The notes: a model not told the origin generated them from the sequence alone. A stretch of 64,000 nt of DNA from Verrucomicrobiota bacterium (GCA_023391285.1 JAEWBF010000067.1:11442-75441), one strand, 5' to 3'. Counted from the stretch's first letter, positions 52,796 to 61,359 are shown. Numbers and translations: made by a program.

Positions 52796-53824
52796 TCAGT
52801 TCAGCATGAATTCCCCGGGCGTTACGCGGGAACGGGTCCTCTCGCCCGTCACGCGCACTTCTTCCGCCACCGTGGCCTCGTCGAGCTGCACGAGGTCTTC
52901 CGAAGAGAGCGACAACGATCCTGCATGCACCAGCTCGCTCAGCTGCGGGACCGAATGCACGCCCACCACCGCCGACGTCACCGCTGGATTTCGCAACACC
53001 CACGCGAGCGCGATTTGCGCCGACGAGGCTTCATGCCGCGCCGCGACGTTCGCCACGGCCGCTTGCGCCGTCTCGCCATAGACATTGTCAAATCGCTCCA
53101 TCAGCCAATCGCGGCGACCGGAGTGGAACATCGTCTCGAGATCGGCGCTCCGCGCCAGAAACCCGCCCGCGAGCGGCGAACGTGCGAAGAATCCCAGTTT
53201 CTGCTCCTGACACAACTCCATCCCCTCCAGCTCGAAACGAGCGCGCGTCACGAGCGAGTAGTCGGACTGCAGCGCCTCGACCCGGCAATAATGCCGCAGG
53301 TAAGCGCGACCGAGGCTGTCGACCACGCGCCACATCGGGAAGTTGGCCGCACCGACGTAACGGGCCAGACCGGAGCGCACAACCGCGTCGAAGACTTCCG
53401 CCGTCACACGCATCGGCACCAAACCGTCGTTCCACTCGAAAATGATCATATCGAGGTAGTCCGTTCGGAATCGGCGCAACGACCGGTCACACGCCTCACG
53501 CACGATTTTCATGAAATCGGTCGGGCTGGCGTCCTCCGGCTGTCGCACGTGAATGCGCGTCGCCAGGAAAAGCTCGGCGCGTCGCAGCTTTCGCGAGGTC
53601 CACCAGCGGCCGACCAGTTCCTCTGACTGCGTCACCGCGGTAGAGGGCAGGAACAATTCCGGACTGTAATTCGCTGCCTGGATGAAGTTGCCGCCCGCAG
53701 CGCGGTAGGCGTCGAGGATCGCGAAAGCGGTCTTCTCGTCGGTCTTCCAGCCAAAGTTGAGGGTGCCGAGGCAGAGCTCGGAAAGTTTGAGGCCCGTGCG
53801 GCCCATCGTGCGTTGTTTGATCAT
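52796..53824 (-). CDS. aldo/keto-reductase-fold protein with altered catalytic tetrad
   Basis: 342 residues, cytoplasmic. The (beta/alpha)8 AKR framework is plain: MGRTGLKLSELCLGTLNFGW, DYLDMIIFEWNDGL, VGAANFPMWRVVD, QSDYSLVTRARFELEGM, SPLAGGFLA, IALAWVLRNPAVTSAVVGVHS. But the usual Asp-Tyr-Lys-His tetrad is changed: Asp to Q49 (NFIQAANY), Lys to R90 (LATRIH), His to E130 (FEWND); Y53 is one residue out of register. Glu in the His position is known in steroid 5-beta-reductases (AKR1D), which reduce C=C bonds. Enzyme activity is uncertain; it may reduce a double bond or be non-catalytic. Confidence 0.85.
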   Translation of the reverse strand: MIKQRTMGRTGLKLSELCLGTLNFGWKTDEKTAFAILDAYRAAGGNFIQAANYSPELFLPSTAVTQSEELVGRWWTSRKLRRAELFLATRIHVRQPEDASPTDFMKIVREACDRSLRRFRTDYLDMIIFEWNDGLVPMRVTAEVFDAVVRSGLARYVGAANFPMWRVVDSLGRAYLRHYCRVEALQSDYSLVTRARFELEGMELCQEQKLGFFARSPLAGGFLARSADLETMFHSGRRDWLMERFDNVYGETAQAAVANVAARHEASSAQIALAWVLRNPAVTSAVVGVHSVPQLSELVHAGSLSLSSEDLVQLDEATVAEEVRVTGERTRSRVTPGEFMLN

Positions 53825-54065
53825 GTGTGGTTTCGGTTCCGGGCGCGTGGGAACGCGCGTTGCGGTTTAGGGTGGAATCACGCCACACGGGTGCAGCGCA
53901 CCCACGTCCGCGGCGCGGCGCCGGGACGTGTTTGTGGCGGAAATCGGCAGGCGCTCGCGAACATGGCCTGCTCCGGAATCGAAGACAGGGCGTCAGCTCA
54001 CGGCGCCGGCACGACAAGGAAGATGAGAACGGAATTCATGGGATGCGGAATGCGAGTTTCAGGGT

Positions 54066-54443
54066 TCATACCGCGGCCGGAAGGGCCGCGTAGGTCCGGA
54101 TGTCTTCGGCATGGCGCCGGCGCATGAGGTTGCTCGTGCGCTTGCGCAACATCCGATCCAGCTTGTCGATCAGCAGGGTGATCGACGATGGCGCCGCATC
54201 CGTCGAAACCGATGCCGTCAAATCGGGGCCGGCGAGTTCGATGCGGCCTCTGGCCGTGAAAGTTCGGCCGCGTCCACGCGGGTCGCGTTCCACGTGGATG
54301 CGAACGCGATCGATACGCGGCTCGTGACGAAACAAGCGTTCCGCCTTGGCTTCAATCAGCGCCTTCGCGGCGTCATTGAGTTCGAAGCGGATGCCCCGAA
54401 GCAGGAGCTTCGAGTCGAGATCAGAGCGAGAAGCAGCAATCAT
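54066..54443 (-). CDS. hpf: ribosome hibernation promoting factor (HPF/RaiA family)
   Basis: 125 residues, the size of short HPF. Beta-alpha-beta-beta-beta-alpha pattern: LLLRGIRFELNDAAKALIEAKAERLFRH, VRIHVERDPRGRGRTFTARGRIEL, TDAAPSSITLLIDKLDRMLRKRT. Binds the ribosome decoding centre in stationary phase. The C-terminal dimerisation domain of long HPF is absent. Upstream of the AKR gene with a 240-base gap, on the same strand. Confidence 0.87.
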   Translation of the reverse strand: MIAASRSDLDSKLLLRGIRFELNDAAKALIEAKAERLFRHEPRIDRVRIHVERDPRGRGRTFTARGRIELAGPDLTASVSTDAAPSSITLLIDKLDRMLRKRTSNLMRRRHAEDIRTYAALPAAV

Positions 54444-54952
54444 GTTAAATGAAATCTAGGGTTTATACGATCCGCCCGCGATAGCCCCGCAGGCGGGAGG
54501 AAGTGACGGAATACTTGCGACGCGGAGAGCACATCGTGCCCTCAGGGCCGCGGCGTGGTGCGAGACTCGCGTCGAAGCGGGAGTTCCCGCGGCTTTCACC
54601 GGCACCTGCAAGCGACCGGCTCTCTTCGAAGCAAAACCGATCAGAGCACGTTCGCTGACAGCGCCGGCGAGGCCAGGCAGGCGACAATCCGTTGGGGCGG
54701 TTGTCGCAAGGCTGTGTAGAGCGAAATCATGGGCAACGGGGTGACCCTACCAACGGCCACGCCGCAACAAGTGTCAAGCCTTGGAGGGCATACTCCCCGA
54801 CGTATCTATTTCTTGGATATCGGACGGCGTCTCGTCTTATATTCACATCGGCTAAGACGCCCCGCGCCGGGCGAAGAGCCATGCGATAACCGCATGACTG
54901 CGTTCCCGTCCGCGCAGTAGGCCAGACTCATTTGGGCTGCTATTATAGCGCC
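54444..54952. other. 509-base region without a convincing gene
   Basis: Short frames exist on both strands but none shows a family motif or good start. One perfect seven-base hairpin (GCGACAA, 54681-54687, with 54701-54707) is followed by a G+C-structured stretch to about 54800, which might belong to a small RNA. I recognise no known RNA class. The last 50 bases are AT-richer and should hold the promoter of the small membrane protein. Confidence 0.3.
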
Positions 54953-55192
54953 ATGAAAACGCAACCTCTTCGGACCACCGGACCTCGTCAGGAGATCGGT
55001 CGCTTCTATGAATCGACTCGCCCGACCGCCGGACGGACACCTTTCACCACCACCCGTCATCACCCACCGACCGCCCGCCACGCGCGCTATCCGTCGCTCT
55101 CCGACGACCATCAGCCGCCGCTGATCTCGCCACGCGTCATCGCGCTTCTCGCGCTCATTGTGCTCGTCCTCGCGATCGCGGTGGGGTTCTAG
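54953..55192 (+). CDS. small C-tail-anchored membrane protein
   Basis: 79 residues from ATG 54953. A polar, Arg/Thr/Pro-rich N-terminal part is followed by one C-terminal transmembrane helix (VIALLALIVLVLAIAVGF) that ends the protein. The tail-anchor layout resembles the 73-residue protein at 58647. No family recognised; function unknown. Confidence 0.5.
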   Translation: MKTQPLRTTGPRQEIGRFYESTRPTAGRTPFTTTRHHPPTARHARYPSLSDDHQPPLISPRVIALLALIVLVLAIAVGF

Positions 55193-55222
55193 TTCCCTTG
55201 CCGGATGTAACCCACAGCCATC

Positions 55223-55334
55223 CCCTCCGTCATTCCGAGGGCAGCGAAAGATCCGAGGCAACGATCACAGTCGGACGTATAACAATCTTGGACCGGCCTT
55301 CGAAAACTTCGGCTGCCCTCTGAATGACGGAGGG
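55223..55334. repeat. REP-like inverted repeat, 23-base arms
   Basis: Left arm 55223-55245 (CCCTCCGTCATTCCGAGGG...) and right arm 55312-55334 are reverse complements with one mismatch, sharing GTCATTC and GAGGGCAGC. The outer plan matches the element at 21899-21994 (CATTC ... GAATG at the ends), with a different inner core. Confidence 0.75.
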
Positions 55335-55519
55335 AACCCGCGGAGGTTACCCCTCACGCTGTCGCCCGGCGCCTTCAAAGGCCGGGCGGCCAACACCGCT
55401 TCTCCGAACTATAGTCAACTTACTGTCCGTGCTCGGCGCGACCGCTCCGTCGTGCGGGAGCCATCAGGCTTGACAATATATTTTTCCACCCCACACGTCC
55501 CCCAAAAGTGAACGCGAAG

Positions 55520-55574
55520 ACGCATCAGATTTATACTTTCTGGACCCGCCAACAACGATTGGCGGATGGTGCGT
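55520..55574. other. nested stem structure, candidate structured RNA or element end
   Basis: Outer stem ACGCATCA (55520-55527) pairs with TGGTGCGT (55567-55574) with one G-U pair; inner stem CCGCCAA (55546-55552) pairs perfectly with TTGGCGG (55559-55565). An 18-base asymmetric internal loop separates the two stems. No known RNA family is recognised. Confidence 0.3.
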
Positions 55575-55808
55575 TGTATATCTGCCCCCAGCGGCCCGGC
55601 GCCGCGAGCTGAAGGCCCCTGCGCAGAGCGCACTCGGACCTTAGCTTCGGCTCCGGGATAACATAGCGGACACTCCGCCCCCGCGGCTCGACTCCTGTCG
55701 CGCCGGCGTTGCCCCCACCCTGCCGCGTCATCGCGCGGTCACGTTTGATAATCCCGCCTCGGACTCGCGCTGCCGCGCGTTCGCCGGGGCTCAGCCTTGG
55801 CCATTCCC

Positions 55809-56522
55809 ATGATTCTCCTTCACGTCACCGATTTTCATTTCAACAAGCGCTGGTTCAACTGGCTCCTCCATCGTGCCCCGGCGCACGACGTCGTGGTGAT
55901 GTCGGGAGACATGCTGGATCTCACGATTGCGACGCCTCAACGAAAGCAAATCGAATGGGTGTCCGCCTGGCTTAGCGATTTCCCGCGACCGCTCGTCGTG
56001 TGCAGCGGCAATCACGATCTCGAATGGGATTCGGCCAACGCGCGGTGGACCCCCGCATATTGGCTGCGCGACCTCGACAATCCACTCGTGTGGATCGACG
56101 GCCAACGCGTCCGTCTCGACGGCCTCTCGATCCTCAGCATCGGCGCGACCACTCGCCCCAAGGGCAGCCCCGCCGATGTGTGGGTCGTGCACGCACCCCC
56201 GGCGGGCACGCTCGTCGCCACCCGCACCAATGGAGACGACGCGGGCGATCCCGATCTCATCTCACCGGTTCGCCGTTACGCGCCTCGCCTAGTGCTTTCA
56301 GGGCACGTGCACCTGCCGTTGTCCTGGCAAGCGCACGGCGACCGCACGCTGTTCCTCAATCCTGGCTGCAATCCCGATGCGCCGTTCCCGAATCACATCC
56401 TGGTTCGCACCGATCACATGACCAGCCAGCTCATCACCGCACCTCGCGAGGATGCCCGCCCAATCGAGATCCCGCTCCCCCGCGCCGCGGCGGTCGAGAG
56501 CGAGACGCTCGCGGTGGCCTGA
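55809..56522 (+). CDS. calcineurin-like metallophosphoesterase
   Basis: 237 residues from ATG 55809; an in-frame TTG at 55797 is less likely. Metal-site motifs in order: D8 and H10 in DFHFNKR, D34 in SGDMLD, N68/H69 in SGNHDLEW, H128 in VVHAPPAG, H166/H168 in SGHVHLP. Cytoplasmic, no signal. Hydrolyses a phosphomonoester or phosphodiester; substrate is unknown. Upstream of rnk on the same strand. Confidence 0.88.
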   Translation: MILLHVTDFHFNKRWFNWLLHRAPAHDVVVMSGDMLDLTIATPQRKQIEWVSAWLSDFPRPLVVCSGNHDLEWDSANARWTPAYWLRDLDNPLVWIDGQRVRLDGLSILSIGATTRPKGSPADVWVVHAPPAGTLVATRTNGDDAGDPDLISPVRRYAPRLVLSGHVHLPLSWQAHGDRTLFLNPGCNPDAPFPNHILVRTDHMTSQLITAPREDARPIEIPLPRAAAVESETLAVA

Positions 56523-56610
56523 CCCACTCAACATCCACGCAGCTTTTTACGCGCGCTCCTCGAGCGTCGCGCGCGGCTGCACATCCAAATCCTAACAACC
56601 ACGATATATT

Positions 56611-57039
56611 ATGAATCATACTCCTATCTACATCTCTCGCGACGATCACAGCCGCCTGCGCTTGTTCCTCGCAACGGCACTTCACTCCAGCGCCAGCGAC
56701 GCCCTGCGCAAGCTGTCGGACGAGTTGGACCGCGCCGCCGTCGTCGACGTTTCCGCCCTCCCCGCGGACGTAGTCACCATGAACTCCACCGTGGAGTTCG
56801 AGGATCTCGGAACCGGGGAAGTCGAAGAATATACCATCACGTTTCCCGACCGCGCGGATCTCGATCTCAAACGCATCTCGATCCTCGCTCCGATCGGCAC
56901 CGCCCTCATCGGCTGCCGCGCCGGCGATATCGTAAAGTGGTCCACTCCGGGCGGCATTCGGCAGCTGAAGGTGCGCAACGTGACCCCGCCCGCCCCCGAC
57001 ACCACCGCGCCGGCGATCTTCACCGCGGCCACCGCTTAG
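56611..57039 (+). CDS. rnk: Rnk-type GreA/GreB C-terminal-domain protein (regulator of nucleoside diphosphate kinase)
   Basis: 142 residues. A short helical N-terminal part (DDHSRLRLFLATALH, DALRKLSDELDRAAVV) and the FKBP-like GreA/B C-terminal domain (MNSTVEFEDLGTGEVEEYTITFPDRADL, ISILAPIGTALIGCRAGDIVKWS). Rnk binds RNA polymerase near the secondary channel but lacks the catalytic acidic tip of GreA. An AT-rich segment (ACGATATATTATG) just before the start is the likely translation start context. Confidence 0.9.
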   Translation: MNHTPIYISRDDHSRLRLFLATALHSSASDALRKLSDELDRAAVVDVSALPADVVTMNSTVEFEDLGTGEVEEYTITFPDRADLDLKRISILAPIGTALIGCRAGDIVKWSTPGGIRQLKVRNVTPPAPDTTAPAIFTAATA

Positions 57040-57111
57040 CGCTTCGACCGTCGCTGGCCCTCGCGTCCCGGCATCCCGCCTGAGCGCTCAACCCTCAATC
57101 CCTCTCATTCC

Positions 57112-58557
57112 ATGGAATTCAAAAATCGCATAGTGATGATCGGCCACGGCGTCGTTGCCCAGGCGCTGCTGCCGATGCTCGTCAAACATCTCCGCGTGCC
57201 CTGCGCGAAGATCGTGGTGATCGATTTCGTCGATCGCACGGCGACGTTGAAGCCCTGGATTGAGAAGGGACTTCGCTTCTTCCACGAACGCGTCACGCCG
57301 TTCAGTCTCGCTCGACTGCTTTCGACGCATGCCCGCGCCGGCGACCTCATCGTCGACCTCGCGTGGAGCGTCGACTTTTTCGACATCGTCCAGTGGGCCC
57401 ACGACAACGAGGTGCTCTACATCAATGCCTCGCTCGAATCGTGGGACCCCACGGCCGAGATGCATCGCAAGCCGACGATCGATAAGTCCCTCTATAGTCG
57501 TTACGCGAAACTCCTGCCCATGATCGCCAAATGGCGGGGCGGCACCACCGCCGTCATCGACCATGGCTCGAACCCCGGCCTCGTTTCGCACTTCGCGAAA
57601 GCTGGCCTGCTCGACATCGGCGCCGCCGTGCTGCGGGAGAATAAACTCTCCGCGCCGCGCAAGCGCCGCATCGAACGCTTGCTCGAGGACGAGACGTTCC
57701 CGGAACTCGCCCGCGAGCTCGGCGTCAAGGTTATCCACTGCAGCGAGTGGGACAGCCAGCGCGCCGACAAGGCCAAGTCCCCCGACGAATTCGTCTCCAC
57801 CTGGAGCCCCGAGGGCATGTGGGAAGAGTCAATCTCGCCCTCGGAAATCGGTTGGGGAACCCACGAGAAATGGATCCCCCCGCTCGCGACGCAACCCGCC
57901 ATCGGGCCCGGCAATCAGATCGTGCTTCCTCAGATGGGTCTCAACACCTGGGTCCGGTCCTGGGTGCCGAATCAAGAGATTGTCGGTATGGTCGTGACGC
58001 ACGGCGAGTCGTTCGGCCTCTCGCACGCACTCACCGTGCGCGATGGCGACGAGGTCGTTTATCGCCCCACCGTCCACTACGCCTATCTGCCGAGTAACGA
58101 CTCGATCGTCTCCATGCACGAGCTGCGCGCGCGCAACTACGAACTTCATCCCAAGACTCGCATTTTGACCAACGAGATCGTCGCCGGCGAAGATGTCGTC
58201 GGCGCTCTTATCATGGGCCACCGTTTCCGTTCCTGGTGGACGGGCAGCACGCTCTCGATCGCTGAGGCGCGAAAGAAAGTCCCGGGCGTCAACGCCACCG
58301 CGGTGCAAGTCGCCGCCGGCGTCCTCGCCGGCATCACGTGGGCCATCCGCAACCCGCAGCGCGGCGTGTGCCTGCCTGAAGACTTGCCTCACGACGAGAT
58401 CCTCGATGTCGCGCGCCCTTACCTCGGGACGCTCACGTCGGAGCGCTCCGATTGGACGCCGCTGAGCCGTCACCGGGTTTACTTCGAAGAACGCGCCGAC
58501 ACCCAGGTCGACAAATCCGACCCGTGGCAATTCCGCAACTTCCTCTTCCGTCCCTGA
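57112..58557 (+). CDS. hss: homospermidine synthase
   Basis: 481 residues, typical length for bacterial Hss. NAD-binding start (RIVMIGHGVVAQALLPMLV), then saccharopine-dehydrogenase-like fold with NASLESWDP, VIDHGSNPGLVSHFAKAGL, HCSEWDSQRADKAKSP, WGTHEKWIPP and QMGLNTWVRSW blocks characteristic of the family. Transfers an aminobutyl group from putrescine to putrescine (NAD+-dependent) to give sym-homospermidine in the cytoplasm. It follows rnk by 72 bases. Confidence 0.92.
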   Translation: MEFKNRIVMIGHGVVAQALLPMLVKHLRVPCAKIVVIDFVDRTATLKPWIEKGLRFFHERVTPFSLARLLSTHARAGDLIVDLAWSVDFFDIVQWAHDNEVLYINASLESWDPTAEMHRKPTIDKSLYSRYAKLLPMIAKWRGGTTAVIDHGSNPGLVSHFAKAGLLDIGAAVLRENKLSAPRKRRIERLLEDETFPELARELGVKVIHCSEWDSQRADKAKSPDEFVSTWSPEGMWEESISPSEIGWGTHEKWIPPLATQPAIGPGNQIVLPQMGLNTWVRSWVPNQEIVGMVVTHGESFGLSHALTVRDGDEVVYRPTVHYAYLPSNDSIVSMHELRARNYELHPKTRILTNEIVAGEDVVGALIMGHRFRSWWTGSTLSIAEARKKVPGVNATAVQVAAGVLAGITWAIRNPQRGVCLPEDLPHDEILDVARPYLGTLTSERSDWTPLSRHRVYFEERADTQVDKSDPWQFRNFLFRP

Positions 58558-58646
58558 TGACCTCACGCAATCCAACCCCAACACCACCGCTGCCCGCCCG
58601 CTCCTCGTTGGGCGATTCACCTCCAACTCCCGCAACCCACCTCACT

Positions 58647-58868
58647 ATGAAGCCCACCAACAATCTCCTTCCGTCGCGCTCGTCCCGACGACGGCCTCCA
58701 CGTCCCACGAAAGATTTCGTCCGCACGCTCCCGCCGCGTTCGGAAAACCAGCTCGAGAACGCTATCAATGAGTTGGATCACAAGGACACCTTTTGGACCG
58801 GCTACGTCCGCCTGCTCATCTTTGTTATCATCCTCGCTTTCATCGGCACCATCGCGGTCAGCCTCTGA
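58647..58868 (+). CDS. small C-tail-anchored membrane protein
   Basis: 73 residues from ATG 58647. A basic N-terminal part (SRSSRRRPPRPTKDF) is followed by an amphipathic stretch (LENAINELDHKDTFWTGYV) and a terminal transmembrane helix (RLLIFVIILAFIGTIAVSL). No family recognised. It sits just after the homospermidine synthase gene and may be co-transcribed. Confidence 0.5.
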   Translation: MKPTNNLLPSRSSRRRPPRPTKDFVRTLPPRSENQLENAINELDHKDTFWTGYVRLLIFVIILAFIGTIAVSL

Positions 58869-58966
58869 GCCGGCTTCCGCCACGTTTGTCTCCGACGAAC
58901 GTTGACCGACGTTTCCGTCCTTGACCGGAAGAAGTCGTGCGGCAGCGTAACCGTTCCTCACTCCAC

Positions 58967-59040
58967 TGCCTGGTGGTGTAATGGTAGCACAGGCGACTTT
59001 GACTCGCCTAGTCATGGTTCGAATCCATGCCGGGCAGCCA
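58967..59040 (+). tRNA. tRNA-Gln (anticodon UUG)
   Basis: 74 nt with CCA encoded. Acceptor TGCCTGG (58967-58973) pairs with CCGGGCA (59030-59036, one G-U), discriminator G, CCA 59038-59040. Anticodon stem GGCGA/TCGCC encloses the loop CTTTGAC, anticodon TTG at 58999-59001. T-loop GGTTCGAATCC and a D-arm with GGTGTAATGGTAGCAC are canonical. Nothing in the following 160 bases looks like an integrated element. Confidence 0.95.
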
Positions 59041-59204
59041 TTCGATACGCCGTGCGCCGCACACTTGCTCACGGCCTGCGGCCCACGTGAACGAATGGCG
59101 TGAACGCCTTGATCGCCGAAGCGCGGCGAATGGCCCCGAGCAAGGGCCAACGGCCGCCCCGAAGGGCACCTGCGTGATTTACTTGCTCGCCTTCGCTCCA
59201 GCTT

Positions 59205-59525
59205 TCAACCCGCCCGACCGCCCACCGCCTCGTCCTCGTCGCGGAGCAACCTGCGATCCGCCACAAAGGGCCCAAATGGCACGATCGATGCCAGCACGAG
59301 CAGCGCGGACTTCTTCCACGTCCACCCATATTCGACATGGGCCTGCAAGATCGCGGCGAGATACGCGAGAAATAGCACCCCGTGCGCCATGCCGACGACC
59401 CGCACCGCCGCAGGCTCGCCCATCAAATACTTCAACGGCATCGCAACGCCGAGCAGCAGCAGAAAAGAAAGACCTTCGAGAAAACCGACCAGCCGCAGCC
59501 GGCCCAACGCCGTGGATAGCTTCAT
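59205..59525 (-). CDS. DUF3817 integral membrane protein
   Basis: 106 residues from ATG 59525; an upstream ATG at 59564 is less likely. Three transmembrane helices (LVGFLEGLSFLLLLGVAMPLKY, GMAHGVLFLAYLAAILQAHVEY, KSALLVLASIVPFGPFVADRRLL) with the family signature EGxSFLLLLGVAMPLKY and HGVLF. Function unknown. Convergent with tRNA-Gln. Confidence 0.85.
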   Translation of the reverse strand: MKLSTALGRLRLVGFLEGLSFLLLLGVAMPLKYLMGEPAAVRVVGMAHGVLFLAYLAAILQAHVEYGWTWKKSALLVLASIVPFGPFVADRRLLRDEDEAVGGRAG

Positions 59526-59677
59526 GATAATATGCGCCCCGAAACAACGGCCGCGCTCGGGCAAGACACAAGCTCATCACTCCGCCTGAGAAATTTTTCG
59601 CGGAAATCCACGCCACCCGCTCGCTCCTTTCCTTTCGAAAGTCTTTCGCCCGGCGTGCCGATAAGAGTCCGACCGTG

Positions 59678-60475
59678 ATGGCGCGCGACAACCTTTCCGA
59701 TCAGATCGATCTGCAAAAACTCCCCAGCGGCCCGCGCATCCTCGCCCGCCTCACGTCGCTCGTTCACCAACCCGGCGTCGAACTCGCCGAAATCGCCGAG
59801 CTCTTCCGCGCCGACCCCGCCCTCACCGCCCGGATCGTCGCCGCCTGCAACAGCGCCTTCTACTCTCCGGAGGCCCGCATCACCGAGTTTCGCCAGGCGC
59901 TTCTCCATCTCGGCCTTCGCGAGCTCGTGCGTTTCGTCGAAATGGCCGCCGTCACCGACCTCCGCCGCTACCCCACCCACCTCTACACGCAAACCGCCGA
60001 TTATTTTTGGGAACGCTCGCTTCATACCGCCTTCGTCCTCGACGAACTGAGTGGACGCGACCCCTTCGCCTACACCGCCGGCATCATGCACTTGGTCGGA
60101 GTCTGGGTGCTCTGCAGCGTGGCTCCTTCGAGCACCAGCTCGATCGCCGCCCGCGAACTCGCCCTGCAAGCCGAGCTCGAGCAACTCCGCCTCGGCGTCT
60201 CCTTCGCCGCCGCCGGCGCGCTCGCCCTCCGCCAATGGGGTTTCCCCGCCGGCATCTGCACCGCCGTTTATTGCCAACTCACCCCTTCGACCTGCGAAGG
60301 CACCCACATGCGCGCGCTTGCCACCTTGTTGAACCGCGCGGTGGCCATCACCGATTGGCACTACGGCTCCAAAAACGAGAAATCCCTCATCCGCGCCGAT
60401 CTCACCCTCCCCGACCTCGATGCTTGCAACCGCCGGGCCGCTCGCCAGGTCGCACACGTCGGTTTCGGGTTCTAG
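59678..60475 (+). CDS. HDOD-domain signalling protein
   Basis: 265 residues from ATG 59678. HDOD fold (about 12-210): LPSGPRILARLTSLVHQPGVELAEIAELFRADPALTARIVAACNSAFYS, ALLHLGLRELVRFVEMAAV, GIMHLVGVWVLCS. These domains lack HD phosphohydrolase metal residues and act in signalling or stress responses. It is the only domain. Convergent with the DUF1264 gene, 40 bases apart. Confidence 0.88.
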   Translation: MARDNLSDQIDLQKLPSGPRILARLTSLVHQPGVELAEIAELFRADPALTARIVAACNSAFYSPEARITEFRQALLHLGLRELVRFVEMAAVTDLRRYPTHLYTQTADYFWERSLHTAFVLDELSGRDPFAYTAGIMHLVGVWVLCSVAPSSTSSIAARELALQAELEQLRLGVSFAAAGALALRQWGFPAGICTAVYCQLTPSTCEGTHMRALATLLNRAVAITDWHYGSKNEKSLIRADLTLPDLDACNRRAARQVAHVGFGF

Positions 60476-60515
60476 CAGGACTTCTCGCCCAAGTCCGAAC
60501 CGGCTCCGATCCGCC

Positions 60516-61286
60516 TCACCGAAGGAGAAAGCGCAGCATCTTTCCGCTCCTCCCCGCACTCCGTTCGTCGCTCGCCGAAGTCACCTTCTCCGCACGGATC
60601 TGCAGCGCTTCGCCGCGCTGCCACGCATCCGCTCCCGGCGCGATTTCCCGCGTGGGAATCTTCTCCCGCGCCTTCCGCTTCTTGGCCGTGTCCACGCCCA
60701 CGTCTTCGTCGCGCGCCCGCACCATCGCTTCGTCCACTTGCCCGTCTTCCGTAAAACTCATCATTAATTGCGGCACGCCCAACGGCAGTTTGTCGCCGCG
60801 ATCCACCTGCCAGGTGTGCCAGGTTTTTCCATACGTAGTCACGAGCTCTTCCATCAATTCGTTCTCCGCCACCTCCGGCAAGCCGGGCGCCACGAGCAAA
60901 CCCGACTTCACCTCGTGACGATGCGAGTGCCACAACTTCTTTTCGTCTTCGGGCAAGTCCCGAAACAGCCGCTCACTGATGATGTATTCGATCCCGATCA
61001 GCCGCGCATCTTCTTTGTCGGAATCATAAATCACGCACTGCCTCACTTCGTCATTCAAATGCGCACAGTAATGATCCGCCCGCACCTGTCGTTTCATATC
61101 GCCGCTATACGAATGAAACCCGCACACATGCGCATGAATCCGCCGCAACGGCGCCTCGCGCTGCAACAGCTCCGCCCCCGCCTCCAACACCTTCGTCTTC
61201 GCACTCTTCTCCACCCCCGGCACCACGTGCGTCTCATGCTCCGCCGCAACCGCAGCTCCCGCGCCCCACAACAACATCACCAACAT
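60516..61286 (-). CDS. DUF1264-family (OBAP-like) exported protein
   Basis: 256 residues from ATG 61286, where a signal peptide follows (MLVMLLWGAGAAVAAE). A longer frame to 61352 is only the translation of an intergenic repeat (PQRGAEGAKIGI) and is rejected. Family blocks: HVCGFHSYSGDMKRQVRADHYC, DEVRQCVIYDSD, LIGIEYIISERLF, WHSHRHEVKSG, ELVTTYGKTWHTWQ. Related to plant oil-body-associated proteins; function is not established. C-terminal 60 residues are charged. Confidence 0.87.
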   Translation of the reverse strand: MLVMLLWGAGAAVAAEHETHVVPGVEKSAKTKVLEAGAELLQREAPLRRIHAHVCGFHSYSGDMKRQVRADHYCAHLNDEVRQCVIYDSDKEDARLIGIEYIISERLFRDLPEDEKKLWHSHRHEVKSGLLVAPGLPEVAENELMEELVTTYGKTWHTWQVDRGDKLPLGVPQLMMSFTEDGQVDEAMVRARDEDVGVDTAKKRKAREKIPTREIAPGADAWQRGEALQIRAEKVTSASDERSAGRSGKMLRFLLR

Positions 61287-61290
61287 TATC

Positions 61291-61326
61291 CCTATTTTTG
61301 CGCCTTCTGCGCCTCTTTGCGGCCCT
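61291..61326 (-). repeat. intergenic direct repeat copy 1 (36 bases)
   Basis: On the minus strand it reads as a G/A-rich unit containing GGCGCAGAAGGCGCAAAAA. Copy 2 at 62769-62804 is identical at 35 of 36 bases and in the same orientation. Here it lies in the leader of the DUF1264 gene. Confidence 0.8.
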
Positions 61327-61330
61327 CCCC

Positions 61331-61359
61331 CTCCGTGTTGATCCGTGTTCATCCGTGGT
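61331..61359 (-). repeat. half-copy of the ACCACG(A/G)AT repeat
   Basis: On the minus strand it begins ACCACGGATGAACACGGAT, matching at most positions the arm of the perfect inverted repeat at 24811-24900 (A to G at the repeated sites). It is adjacent to the 61291 repeat copy, so a composite of the two repeat families lies here. Confidence 0.6.

Larger units (their letters stand above)
55193..55808. other. 616-base gene-free region rich in inverted repeats
   Basis: Contains the inverted repeat 55223-55334, the nested stems 55520-55574 and a short hairpin (GCGGA-CAC-TCCGC, 55667-55679). A T-loop-like GGCTCGACTCC at about 55687 gives tRNA-like translations on the reverse strand but has no matching acceptor or T-stem. 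No protein-coding frame with family support is seen. It is the most hairpin-dense gap of the window. Confidence 0.4.

Noticed and set aside
54692..54920. Two overlapping small frames in the 54.4-54.9 kb gap
   Set aside because: No motif, membrane segment or start context; composition is that of random frames in GC-rich DNA.
55680..55710. Possible tRNA or tmRNA 3' end (GGCTCGACTCC)
   Set aside because: Only two T-stem pairs form, there is no acceptor partner, no tmRNA 5' GGTTTCGAC-like motif and no tag sequence in the region.
58967..59204. Integration site at the tRNA-Gln gene
   Set aside because: No integrase, no repeated tRNA 3' end and no foreign genes follow; the next gene is an ordinary DUF3817 protein.
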